A DNA stretch of 49,420 nucleotides from an uncultured Burkholderiales bacterium (GTDB lineage: Bacteria > Pseudomonadota > Gammaproteobacteria > Burkholderiales > Burkholderiaceae_C). Shown here piece after piece: positions 8,879 through 16,038 of this stretch. Every line of letters starts with the position of its first letter. The first letter of the stretch is position 1. Made by a program: the position numbers and the translations under genes. The notes beneath the pieces were generated by a model, which saw only the letters and a list, made by a program, of their open reading frames with translations, was not told where the DNA came from and ran no database searches. The stretch is taken from the NCBI GenBank assembly GCA_937927685.1, contig CALBSC010000044.1, positions 1 to 49,420 of the forward strand, given 5' to 3'.

Positions 8879-10888
8879 ATGTTTCATACGTTGTTGATTG
8901 CCAACCGGGGCGAGATTGCCTGCCGTGTGGCGGCCACGGCCAGACGCCTGGGGATTCGCACCGTGGCCGTTTTCTCGGATGCCGACGCGCATGCCAAGCA
9001 TGTGCAGGCCTGTGACGAGGCAGTGCACATCGGAGGCAGTTCGCCGCAGGACAGCTACCTGCGGTGGGAACGGATTCTGGAGGCTGCCCGGCAAACCGGT
9101 GCACAGGCCATTCACCCGGGCTATGGTTTTCTGAGTGAGAACGAAGCCTTTGCGAAAGCGTGTGCACGGGCGGGGCTGGTGTTCATCGGGCCACCGGCAT
9201 CGGCCATTCTGGCGATGGGCCTCAAGGCCGAGTCCAAGCGCCTGATGGCGCAAGCGGGCGTGCCTTTGGTGCCGGGTTATCACGGACAGGACCAGGACCC
9301 GGCCCTGTTGCAGCGGGAGGCCGACCGCATCGGGTACCCGGTGCTGATCAAGGCCAGCGCTGGCGGGGGTGGCAAGGGCATGCGCGCGGTGGAGCGCCCG
9401 GAAGACTTTGCGGCGGCCCTGGCCTCCTGTCAGCGCGAAGCCCGCCACAGTTTTGGCGATGATGCGGTGCTGATTGAAAAATACGTGCAGCGCCCGCGTC
9501 ACATCGAAATCCAGGTGTTTGCTGACACCCTGGGCAACTGTGTGTACCTGTTTGAACGAGATTGTTCGGTGCAACGGCGCCACCAAAAGGTGCTGGAGGA
9601 AGCCCCCGCACCCGGCCTGCCCCCGGAGATGCGACAGCGCATGGGCGAAGCGGCTGTGGCAGCGGCGCGTGCGGTTGGCTATGTGGGGGCCGGGACGGTG
9701 GAGTTCATCGTCGAGCAGTCGGCGCGTGGCATGGACTTCTTCTTCATGGAAATGAACACCCGCCTGCAGGTGGAGCACCCGGTGACGGAGGCCATCACCG
9801 GCCTCGATCTGGTGGAGTGGCAATTGCGGGTGGCCAACGCCGAGCCGCTGCCCCTGGCCCAGCATGAGCTCAAGATGCAGGGGCACGCCATCGAGGCGCG
9901 CATTTGCGCTGAAAACCCGGACCAGCAATTCCTGCCCGCCACGGGCACCTTGCAGGTGTACCGCAAGCCTCAGGCGACGTCGTTCACGCCAGGCAACGTC
10001 CGTATCGACGACGGCGTGCGCGAGGGCGACACCATCAGCCCGTTTTATGACTCCATGATCGCCAAACTGATCGTGCATGGCGACACCCGCGAACAGGCGT
10101 TGGCCCGGCTGGACCAGGCGCTGGCGCAAACCCGCATCGTGGGGTTGTCCACCAATGTGCAGTTCCTGCGTCACGTGGTGCGCAGCCACTCGTTTGCTCA
10201 GGCCGAACTCGATACCGCGCTCATCACGCGAGAGCAGTCGGTGTTGTTCGGGCAAGACCCGGTGGGCCTGACTCGGGCCGTGTCGGCGGTGGTGGCGGAC
10301 ACCTTGCAGCAAGAGTCCCTGGCCGTCACGACCCGCCAGGGTTGGGTCGACCCGATGGGGCGTCGTGATGGCTGGCGTTCGCATGGGCAGACCGTGCGAA
10401 CTTTCGCCTTTGACTATCAGGGACAGTCGGTCGAAGCTGCCTTGACCTATGAACGAGGCGGTCGCTTCTCCTTGAGGGTGGGTGACAGCCCGGCCACGGA
10501 CCTGCACTGGCAACCCCAGTCGGAGGGTGACTTGCTGGTCGAAGGGCCTGGCGGCCGTTGCAGCGCCCAGGTGGTCCGTCAGGGCGAGACCGCCCATGTC
10601 TTCACGCCCCAGGGCGCCACCCGTGTGGTGTGTGTCGACCGCCTGGCACACGCCGGCGAAGCGGCTGTGGAGGGGGGGCGCCTGACGGCACCGATGCCGG
10701 GCAAGGTGGTGTCGTTCGCGGTGCAAGCGGGAGACCAGGTAAAACCCGGGCAAGTGCTGGCCATCATGGAAGCGATGAAAATGGAGCACACGCTCACCGC
10801 GCCTGCCGAAGGGGAGGTGCTGGAATTGCTCTACGCGCCTGGTGATCAGGTGGCCGAAGGCGCAGAACTGCTTCGACTCTCCGCATGA
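8879..10888 (+). CDS. liuD: methylcrotonyl-CoA carboxylase, biotin carboxylase/carrier (alpha) subunit
   Basis: The 669-residue subunit charges its own biotin with bicarbonate using ATP. In order it has the biotin-carboxylase N-domain (LIANRGEIACRV), the ATP-grasp glycine loop KASAGGGGKGM (about residues 158-168), the active-site stretch MEMNTRLQVEHPVTE, a linker, and a C-terminal biotinyl domain with the attachment Lys634 in EAMKMEH. A GAGG lies just before the ATG at 8879. The last codons overlap the next gene (ATGA at 10885). Together with the beta subunit at 6469 it makes the complete carboxylase. Confidence 0.93.
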   Translation: MFHTLLIANRGEIACRVAATARRLGIRTVAVFSDADAHAKHVQACDEAVHIGGSSPQDSYLRWERILEAARQTGAQAIHPGYGFLSENEAFAKACARAGLVFIGPPASAILAMGLKAESKRLMAQAGVPLVPGYHGQDQDPALLQREADRIGYPVLIKASAGGGGKGMRAVERPEDFAAALASCQREARHSFGDDAVLIEKYVQRPRHIEIQVFADTLGNCVYLFERDCSVQRRHQKVLEEAPAPGLPPEMRQRMGEAAVAAARAVGYVGAGTVEFIVEQSARGMDFFFMEMNTRLQVEHPVTEAITGLDLVEWQLRVANAEPLPLAQHELKMQGHAIEARICAENPDQQFLPATGTLQVYRKPQATSFTPGNVRIDDGVREGDTISPFYDSMIAKLIVHGDTREQALARLDQALAQTRIVGLSTNVQFLRHVVRSHSFAQAELDTALITREQSVLFGQDPVGLTRAVSAVVADTLQQESLAVTTRQGWVDPMGRRDGWRSHGQTVRTFAFDYQGQSVEAALTYERGGRFSLRVGDSPATDLHWQPQSEGDLLVEGPGGRCSAQVVRQGETAHVFTPQGATRVVCVDRLAHAGEAAVEGGRLTAPMPGKVVSFAVQAGDQVKPGQVLAIMEAMKMEHTLTAPAEGEVLELLYAPGDQVAEGAELLRLSA

Positions 10889-11814
10889 AAATACTCAACT
10901 GCCAATCCGATACCAAGACCGAACCCTGGCTGCAGGGCTTGCGCGCGGCGCTGCCGGGCGCGGAGATTGTCGACTGGACCCCTGGCGCACCACTGGCCGA
11001 TTACGCCGTGGTGTGGGCGCCCCCGCAGCAGATGCTCGATGAGCAAACGCAACTCAAGGCATTGTTCAACACCGGTGCCGGTGTGGACAAGCTGATGTCA
11101 CTCAAGATTCGCCCTGAGGTGGCGGTGGTGCGACTCGAAGATGCCGGCATGGGGGTGCAGATGGTCGAGTACGTGCTCTACGCCGTGACGCGTCACTTTC
11201 GCGAACTCGGGGCTTATGAGGAGGCGCAGTCCGAGGCGCGCTGGTCCTACCGTAAGCCGTTGCGCCGCGCGTCCTACCCCATCGGCGTGCTGGGCCTGGG
11301 GGTGCTGGGCCAGCAGGTGGCACAGGGGCTGGCCGCATTTCAATACGCCGTCAATGGCTGGAGCCGCTCCCCGCGTGACGTGCCCGGCGTTCGGTGTTTT
11401 CATGGGGACCAGGGGCTGCAGGCGTTTTTGGCGGCGTCCCGTTTCCTGGTGTGCCTGTTGCCGCTCACGCCGCAGACCGATGGCATGCTCAATCGTGACA
11501 CCTTGTCCCGGCTGCAACCCGGCGGCTATCTGATCAACGTGGCCCGAGGCGGGCATCTGGTGGATCAGGACCTGCTGGATCTGCTGGAGAGTGGGCACCT
11601 GGCCGGCGCCACCCTGGACGTGTTTCACACCGAGCCCTTGCCGGCCGAACATCCCTTCTGGCGTCACCCCAAAATTTCTGTCACGCCGCACACCTCAGCG
11701 CGCACCCTGCGGGATGAAACCATTGCCCAGATTGCGGGCAAACTCCGGGCCTTGGCGGCGGGTGCCCCTGTCTCCACTCTGGGCGGTGTGGTCGACCGCC
11801 AGCGAGGTTACTGA
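10885..11814 (+). CDS. D-2-hydroxyacid dehydrogenase, GhrA-like glyoxylate/hydroxypyruvate reductase
   Basis: NAD(P)-dependent dehydrogenase of 309 residues in the GhrA branch of the D-isomer 2-hydroxyacid dehydrogenases. It shows the Rossmann motif GVLGLGVLGQQV, the catalytic Arg in NVARGGHLVD, a Glu in the FHTEPLP segment and the catalytic His in VTPHTSA. The start codon overlaps the carboxylase stop by four bases (ATGA) and the stop abuts the HMG-CoA lyase start, so it is translationally embedded in the leucine operon. Classical leucine catabolism has no step for it. The glyoxylate or hydroxypyruvate activity is a family-level call; a branched 2-oxoacid is another possibility. Confidence 0.88.
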   Translation: MKILNCQSDTKTEPWLQGLRAALPGAEIVDWTPGAPLADYAVVWAPPQQMLDEQTQLKALFNTGAGVDKLMSLKIRPEVAVVRLEDAGMGVQMVEYVLYAVTRHFRELGAYEEAQSEARWSYRKPLRRASYPIGVLGLGVLGQQVAQGLAAFQYAVNGWSRSPRDVPGVRCFHGDQGLQAFLAASRFLVCLLPLTPQTDGMLNRDTLSRLQPGGYLINVARGGHLVDQDLLDLLESGHLAGATLDVFHTEPLPAEHPFWRHPKISVTPHTSARTLRDETIAQIAGKLRALAAGAPVSTLGGVVDRQRGY

Positions 11815-11815
11815 C

Positions 11816-12718
11816 ATGATTCCTTCCCGCGTTTCCCTGCTTGAATCCGGCCCTCGCGATGGCTTGCAAAACGAGGCCCAGCCGGTGGCGGCGGTCACCA
11901 AGATCGAGTTGGTGCATCGCTTGCAAGCGGCGGGTCTGCGCAACATCGAGGTGACAAGCTTTGTGTCACCCAAGTGGGTGCCCCAAATGGCCGACAACGC
12001 CGAGGTGATGGCGGGCATTCGACGTCAAGCTGGCGTGCGCTATTCGGTCCTCACCCCCAACCTCAAGGGGTATGAGGCGGCGGTGTTGTCACGACCCGAC
12101 GAGGTCGTGGTGTTCACAGCCGCCAGCGACGCGTTCTGCCAGCGCAATCTCAATTGCACGGTGGCCGAGAGCATCGAGCGCTTCGAGCTAGTGGTGCAGT
12201 CAGCGCGGGCGGCGGGCATTCATGTGCGCGGTGTCATCTCAACCACGGTGGGATGTCCTTACCAGGGGGAGGTGGCGCCGTCCGCGGTGGCCGAGGTGGC
12301 GCGCCGCATGAAAGCCCTGGGCGTTCAGCACCTGGGTGTCGCCGACACGATTGGCGTGGGCACCCCCCGCCGGGTGCAAGCCGCGATGGAAGCCGCCTTG
12401 CAGCACTTTGAACTCGATGCTGTTTCTGGCCACTTCCATGACACCTACGGGCAGGCGCTGAGCAACACGCTGGCCTGTCTCGAGTTGGGCGTGTGGCAAT
12501 ACGACACGTCGGTGGCGGGGCTGGGCGGTTGCCCGTATGCCAAGGGTGCGACGGGCAACGTGGCCACCGAGGACGTGGTGTTCATGTTGCACGGCATGGG
12601 CATCGAGACGGGCATTGATCTGGATGCCTTGGTGGATGCGGGTGACTTTATCTGTACGGCACTGGGACGCCCCACCTCGTCCCGCGTGGCCAAAGCCCTG
12701 ATGGCGAAGCGCGCATGA
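11816..12718 (+). CDS. mvaB: hydroxymethylglutaryl-CoA lyase
   Basis: The 300-residue TIM-barrel lyase splits HMG-CoA into acetoacetate and acetyl-CoA, the last step of leucine breakdown. The N-terminal ESGPRDGLQNE and the family signature GLGGCPYAKGATGNVATED, with its catalytic cysteine, are both present. The ATG at 11816 has GAGG 9 bases upstream and lies one base after the preceding stop. The frame is open further upstream to 11591, but that part is another gene read out of frame. The stop overlaps the start of the DUF1289 gene (ATGA at 12715). Confidence 0.95.
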   Translation: MIPSRVSLLESGPRDGLQNEAQPVAAVTKIELVHRLQAAGLRNIEVTSFVSPKWVPQMADNAEVMAGIRRQAGVRYSVLTPNLKGYEAAVLSRPDEVVVFTAASDAFCQRNLNCTVAESIERFELVVQSARAAGIHVRGVISTTVGCPYQGEVAPSAVAEVARRMKALGVQHLGVADTIGVGTPRRVQAAMEAALQHFELDAVSGHFHDTYGQALSNTLACLELGVWQYDTSVAGLGGCPYAKGATGNVATEDVVFMLHGMGIETGIDLDALVDAGDFICTALGRPTSSRVAKALMAKRA

Positions 12719-12969
12719 GTGCCATCCCGCCAGGACTGGCGCAGCATGCCTTGCTGCGTCGCCGTCTTTATCAGGTGCAAAACATGCCCGCGGGCGAATT
12801 CCTGCCCTCACCCTGCGTGTCGGTGTGCGCCATGGACCCTCAATCGGGCCTGTGTCGGGGCTGTTTCCGCACACTGGAGGAAATCGCCGATTGGGCCATG
12901 CAATCACCGGACGGGCAACGCGCCATCTGGCACCGTGTGGCGCAGCGCATGACAACGCCATCCGTGTGA
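12715..12969 (+). CDS. DUF1289 domain-containing small protein
   Basis: Protein of 84 residues with the DUF1289 pattern of four cysteines, Cys34, Cys38, Cys47 and Cys50, followed by FRTLEEIADW. Spacing suggests binding of a zinc ion or small iron-sulfur site, which is inferred, not known. The start overlaps the HMG-CoA lyase stop. An alternative ATG at residue 24 would give a shorter protein that keeps the whole motif. Function is unknown for the family. It is followed 8 bases later by the isomerase gene, so the three are probably translated from one message. Confidence 0.82.
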   Translation: MSAIPPGLAQHALLRRRLYQVQNMPAGEFLPSPCVSVCAMDPQSGLCRGCFRTLEEIADWAMQSPDGQRAIWHRVAQRMTTPSV

Positions 12970-12977
12970 GGGCGACC

Positions 12978-13634
12978 ATGGCCGCCACCCCCCTGACCTT
13001 CTATCTGGACTTCATCAGCCCTTATGCCTACCTCGCCTTTGAGACACTGCCGCGCCATCTGGACGGGCTGGATGTCTCGGTGCGGTATGAGCCGATTCTG
13101 TTTGCCGGCTTGCTGAAGCATCACGGGCAATTGGGCCCTGCCGAAATCGAGGGCAAGCGGGATTGGACCTACCGGCAGGTGTTGTGGCTGGCACGCGAGG
13201 CAGGGGTTCAGTTGGAGCTTCCGGCCCGGCACCCCTTCAACCCGCTGGCCTTGTTGCGCCTGGCCAGGGCCCGCTCAGCCACGGGGGAGGTCGATCACGC
13301 CACCTGCGAAGCCGTGTTCCATCATGTGTGGCGCCATGGTGGTGAGCCTGCTGATGATCCGCAACGCCTGGATGCCTTGGTGGCGCACCTGCAGCCTGAT
13401 CGCCCCCTCAATGACCCGGCTGTGAAGCAATCGCTGATCGACGCGACCCAGGCCGCCATTGAACGGGGGGTATTTGGCGTACCGACCTTCGCCGTGCATG
13501 ACCGCTTGTTCTGGGGACAGGACTCACTGCCCATGCTGCGGCAGTACCTGCAGGTTGATGCCTGGTTCGAGAGCGACCGGCAACCGCTGGCCCGGGTGGC
13601 GCCAGGCGTGCGCCGAACCGTCGCGGCAACATGA
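12978..13634 (+). CDS. 2-hydroxychromene-2-carboxylate isomerase / DsbA-family (kappa GST-like)
   Basis: Protein of 218 residues with the thioredoxin-like kappa-class GST fold. The N-terminus TFYLDFISPYAYLAF carries the SPYAY element that replaces a CXXC pair and holds the catalytic serine of this family. The C-terminal motif GVFGVPTFAVHDRLFWGQD is typical of 2-hydroxychromene-2-carboxylate isomerases, which use glutathione in naphthalene breakdown. No aromatic catabolic genes adjoin it, so the true substrate is probably different. The ATG at 12978 is preferred because the frame further upstream overlaps the DUF1289 gene in another frame. Confidence 0.87.
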   Translation: MAATPLTFYLDFISPYAYLAFETLPRHLDGLDVSVRYEPILFAGLLKHHGQLGPAEIEGKRDWTYRQVLWLAREAGVQLELPARHPFNPLALLRLARARSATGEVDHATCEAVFHHVWRHGGEPADDPQRLDALVAHLQPDRPLNDPAVKQSLIDATQAAIERGVFGVPTFAVHDRLFWGQDSLPMLRQYLQVDAWFESDRQPLARVAPGVRRTVAAT

Positions 13635-13774
13635 GCATCGGGGTGGGCGTGCCCCCCCCGGTGCCTGATCATGGTGAATGTGCATCCCGCAAGCCTTCGT
13701 GATTCGTGGCGAAGCACACTAGGGTTTACACGCAGAGATCATCGAATCTCAGCGTGGTGGTTGCAGTAATGCGC

Positions 13775-13850
13775 AAGTTGTCAGAATTGGGTCAGATAAG
13801 TTGCCCATAGTCGCGACCACAAGTCGGGCTCGTCATGGGTTTGACAACTT
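13775..13850. repeat. 9-bp inverted repeat in the transporter leader
   Basis: AAGTTGTCA at 13775-13783 and its exact complement TGACAACTT at 13842-13850 are 58 bases apart in the 243-base gap before the transporter gene. They could form a long-range stem in the leader or mark two binding sites. The right arm lies 28 bases before the start codon. A smaller hairpin (GAGAT/ATCTC, 13735-13750) lies just upstream. Their role is unknown. Confidence 0.35.
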
Positions 13851-13877
13851 CAATATTCATGTGAGGAGATTCACGTA

Positions 13878-15638
13878 ATGGCAATAGCACAAGAAGCTCG
13901 GCCGATGACCCCTGAAGAGAAGAAGGTGATTTTTGCCTCTTCACTGGGGACGGTGTTCGAGTGGTACGACTTTTACCTGTACGGTTCCTTGGCTGCCATC
14001 ATCGCCAAGCAGTTTTTCAGCGGACTGGATGCCGGCTCGGCCTTCATTTTCGCTTTGCTCGCATTCGCCGCCGGTTTCATCGTGCGCCCCTTTGGCGCAT
14101 TGTTGTTTGGCCGACTGGGTGACATGATCGGACGAAAGTACACCTTCCTGGTGACGATTCTGATCATGGGCGTGTCGACCTTCATCGTCGGTATCCTGCC
14201 CACCTATGCCAGCATTGGTGTGGCCGCCCCGGTCATTCTGATCGGCTTGCGTTTGTTGCAAGGTCTGGCGCTGGGCGGCGAGTACGGTGGCGCTGCCACC
14301 TACGTGGCCGAGCATGCCCCTCACGGCAAGCGTGGCGCCTACACCGCCTGGATCCAGACCACCGCGACCCTGGGCCTGTTCCTGTCGCTGATGGTCATTC
14401 TGGGTACGCGCACCGCGGTGGGCGAGGCTGCCTTCGCCGATTGGGGCTGGCGTGTGCCGTTCATCGTCTCCATCGTCCTGCTGGGCGTGTCGGTCTACAT
14501 CCGCCTGTCGATGAACGAGTCGCCGGCCTTCCAGAAGATGAAGGCCGAAGGCAAGACCTCCAAGGCGCCGCTGTCCGAGTCTTTCGGACAATGGAAAAAC
14601 CTCAAGATCGTGATCCTGGCCCTGATTGGCTTGACGGCTGGCCAAGCTGTCGTCTGGTATTCCGGTCAGTTCTATGCGCTGTTCTTCCTGACGCAGTCGT
14701 TGAAGGTCGACGGTGCCACAGCCAACCTGTTCGTGGCCGCCTCGCTGGTGATCGGCACACCCTTCTTCATCGTGTTTGGTTCGCTCTCGGACAAGATCGG
14801 ACGCAAACCCATCATCATGCTGGGCTGCTTGCTGGCCGTGCTGACCTACTTCCCGGTATTTGAGGCGCTGACCAAAGCCGCCAACCCCGACTTGCATGCT
14901 GCTCAGCAAAAGAGCAAGGTGGTGGTCATGGCGGATCCGGCCGAGTGCTCGTTCCAGTTCAACCCGACCGGTACCGTCAAGTTCACCAGCTCCTGCGACA
15001 TCGCCAAGCAGAAACTGGCCGCCAACTCGGTGAGTTACTCCAACGAAGCCACGCCGGGCAAGTCCGCCGTGATCAAGGTGGGTGAGAACGCCATCAACGT
15101 GGTGCCCACAGCTGAAGAGATCAATGCCGCCAAGGAAGCGGCTGCCAGCAAGCTCGAAGAACTCAAGGCTGCCAGCCCCGTGGATGAGGCGGCTGTGAAG
15201 GCCGCCGAAGAGCGCGTGAAGGTGCTGTCCGATGACAAGCGCAACAAGGACGCCATGCTGACCGCAGCGCTGGCCAAGGAGCTCAAGGACAGTGGCTATC
15301 CCACCAAGGCTGATCCGGCCAAAGTGGACAAGTTCATGGTCACCCTCATCCTCACCTACCTGGTGATCCTGGTGACCATGGTGTACGGCCCCATTGCCGC
15401 CATGCTGGTGGAAATGTTCCCGACCCGCATTCGCTACACCTCCATGTCGCTGCCCTACCACATCGGTAACGGCTGGTTCGGGGGCCTGCTGCCCACCACC
15501 GCGTTCGCCATCGTGGCGCAGACCGGCAACATGTACAACGGCTTGTGGTACCCGATCATCATTGCCGGCATGACCTTCGTCATCGGCATGCTGTTCGTCA
15601 AGGAAACCAAGGACGTGGACATCTACGCCAACGACTGA
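13878..15638 (+). CDS. MFS transporter, metabolite:H+ symporter (MHS) type, with a large extra-membrane insert
   Basis: Inner-membrane protein of 586 residues. The N-terminal half is a typical MHS symporter: FEWYDFYLYG in TM1, the loop GRLGDMIGRK (about 78-87), RLLQGLALGGEYGGA (125-139), and the second-half motif SLSDKIGRK (302-310). About twelve membrane segments can be placed. Between the ninth (311-330) and tenth (485-509) lies an insert of about 150 residues, predicted periplasmic, with Cys357 and Cys373 and an Ala/Glu/Lys-rich stretch at 411-470 likely to be helical or coiled coil. Family transporters are usually 430-450 residues. GAGGAG precedes the ATG by 9 bases and a strong terminator follows. 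The substrate is probably an organic acid or an osmolyte but is not identifiable. Confidence 0.9.
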   Translation: MAIAQEARPMTPEEKKVIFASSLGTVFEWYDFYLYGSLAAIIAKQFFSGLDAGSAFIFALLAFAAGFIVRPFGALLFGRLGDMIGRKYTFLVTILIMGVSTFIVGILPTYASIGVAAPVILIGLRLLQGLALGGEYGGAATYVAEHAPHGKRGAYTAWIQTTATLGLFLSLMVILGTRTAVGEAAFADWGWRVPFIVSIVLLGVSVYIRLSMNESPAFQKMKAEGKTSKAPLSESFGQWKNLKIVILALIGLTAGQAVVWYSGQFYALFFLTQSLKVDGATANLFVAASLVIGTPFFIVFGSLSDKIGRKPIIMLGCLLAVLTYFPVFEALTKAANPDLHAAQQKSKVVVMADPAECSFQFNPTGTVKFTSSCDIAKQKLAANSVSYSNEATPGKSAVIKVGENAINVVPTAEEINAAKEAAASKLEELKAASPVDEAAVKAAEERVKVLSDDKRNKDAMLTAALAKELKDSGYPTKADPAKVDKFMVTLILTYLVILVTMVYGPIAAMLVEMFPTRIRYTSMSLPYHIGNGWFGGLLPTTAFAIVAQTGNMYNGLWYPIIIAGMTFVIGMLFVKETKDVDIYAND

Positions 15639-15649
15639 CCCTGTAAGTT

Positions 15650-15666
15650 ACCCGGAAATTCCGGGT
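15650..15666 (+). repeat. perfect hairpin after the transporter gene
   Basis: ACCCGGA and TCCGGGT form a 7-bp stem around AAT, 11 bases after the stop codon and 10 bases before the intrinsic terminator. It has no U-run and may act as an RNA 3'-end stabiliser. Confidence 0.5.
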
Positions 15667-15675
15667 GCTAGAGTG

Positions 15676-15708
15676 AGGCCCTCCCTCCGTGGAGGGCCTT
15701 TTTTATTT
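15676..15708 (+). terminator. rho-independent terminator of the transporter gene
   Basis: A perfect 9-bp GC-rich stem (AGGCCCTCC, 15676-15684, with GGAGGGCCT, 15691-15699) has a 6-base loop and runs into TTTTT followed by ATTT. This is the clearest terminator in the window. It separates the transporter transcript from the small membrane protein, whose ribosome site (GGAG at 15709) starts at its edge. Confidence 0.88.
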
Positions 15709-15720
15709 GGAGATCGAGCT

Positions 15721-15930
15721 ATGTGGAAGATTGCCCTGGGATTCATCGTCTTTGCCGCCCTGGCCCTGTTTGTCATCATGAAGGGCGGCGATTCGCTCGA
15801 CATGGGTGGGGAAAAGCACGGCGCGGAAGCCACCCACGCCCCGGAACCCGCGCCTGCCGCCGCCGCCCCGGCCGCTGCACCGGCGCCTGACGCCCCGGCT
15901 GCGACGCCGGCACCCGCCCCCGCGAAATAA
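15721..15930 (+). CDS. small membrane protein with Ala/Pro-rich tail
   Basis: Protein of 69 residues with one N-terminal hydrophobic helix (about residues 3-20, IALGFIVFAALALFVIM) after MWK. A short charged segment (GGEKHGAE) and a tail made almost wholly of alanine and proline (about residues 38-68) follow. The start at 15721 has GGAG 8 bases upstream. A longer frame from 15673 would run through the terminator hairpin and is rejected. The helix may be a signal anchor, leaving the tail in the periplasm or cell wall space. No function is recognised; it may be a small envelope spacer protein. Confidence 0.7.
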   Translation: MWKIALGFIVFAALALFVIMKGGDSLDMGGEKHGAEATHAPEPAPAAAAPAAAPAPDAPAATPAPAPAK

Positions 15931-15971
15931 GCGGTACTGTGCGGCTGGCACCGCCCGTGAATACCCGGGCG

Positions 15972-16002
15972 GTGACCTGTGTCACATGGGACTGCCTAGA
16001 AT
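15972..16002 (+). promoter_or_regulatory. possible promoter/operator before uvrA paralog
   Basis: TAGAAT (15997-16002) resembles a -10 box, and an inverted repeat GTGAC-CTGT-GTCAC (15972-15985) lies just upstream. No convincing -35 at 17 bases is present, and the repeat does not match an SOS (LexA) box. The assignment is weak. Confidence 0.3.
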
Positions 16003-16038
16003 GGTTGCCCCACCCACGACACAACCATCGTAGCCGCC

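Noticed and set aside
13841..13846. Perfect TTGACA as a -35 box of the transporter gene
   Set aside because: At 16-18 bases downstream there is only the GAGGAG ribosome site and no -10-like sequence; transcription would begin at or after the start codon.
13941..15461. Long minus-strand frame (506 codons) opposite the transporter
   Set aside because: Composition is His/Gly-rich shadow coding with no family motif, and the plus strand is a clear transporter.
15972..15985. GTGAC-CTGT-GTCAC as an SOS box for the uvrA paralog
   Set aside because: It lacks the CTG-N10-CAG spacing of LexA sites; only a generic inverted repeat can be claimed.
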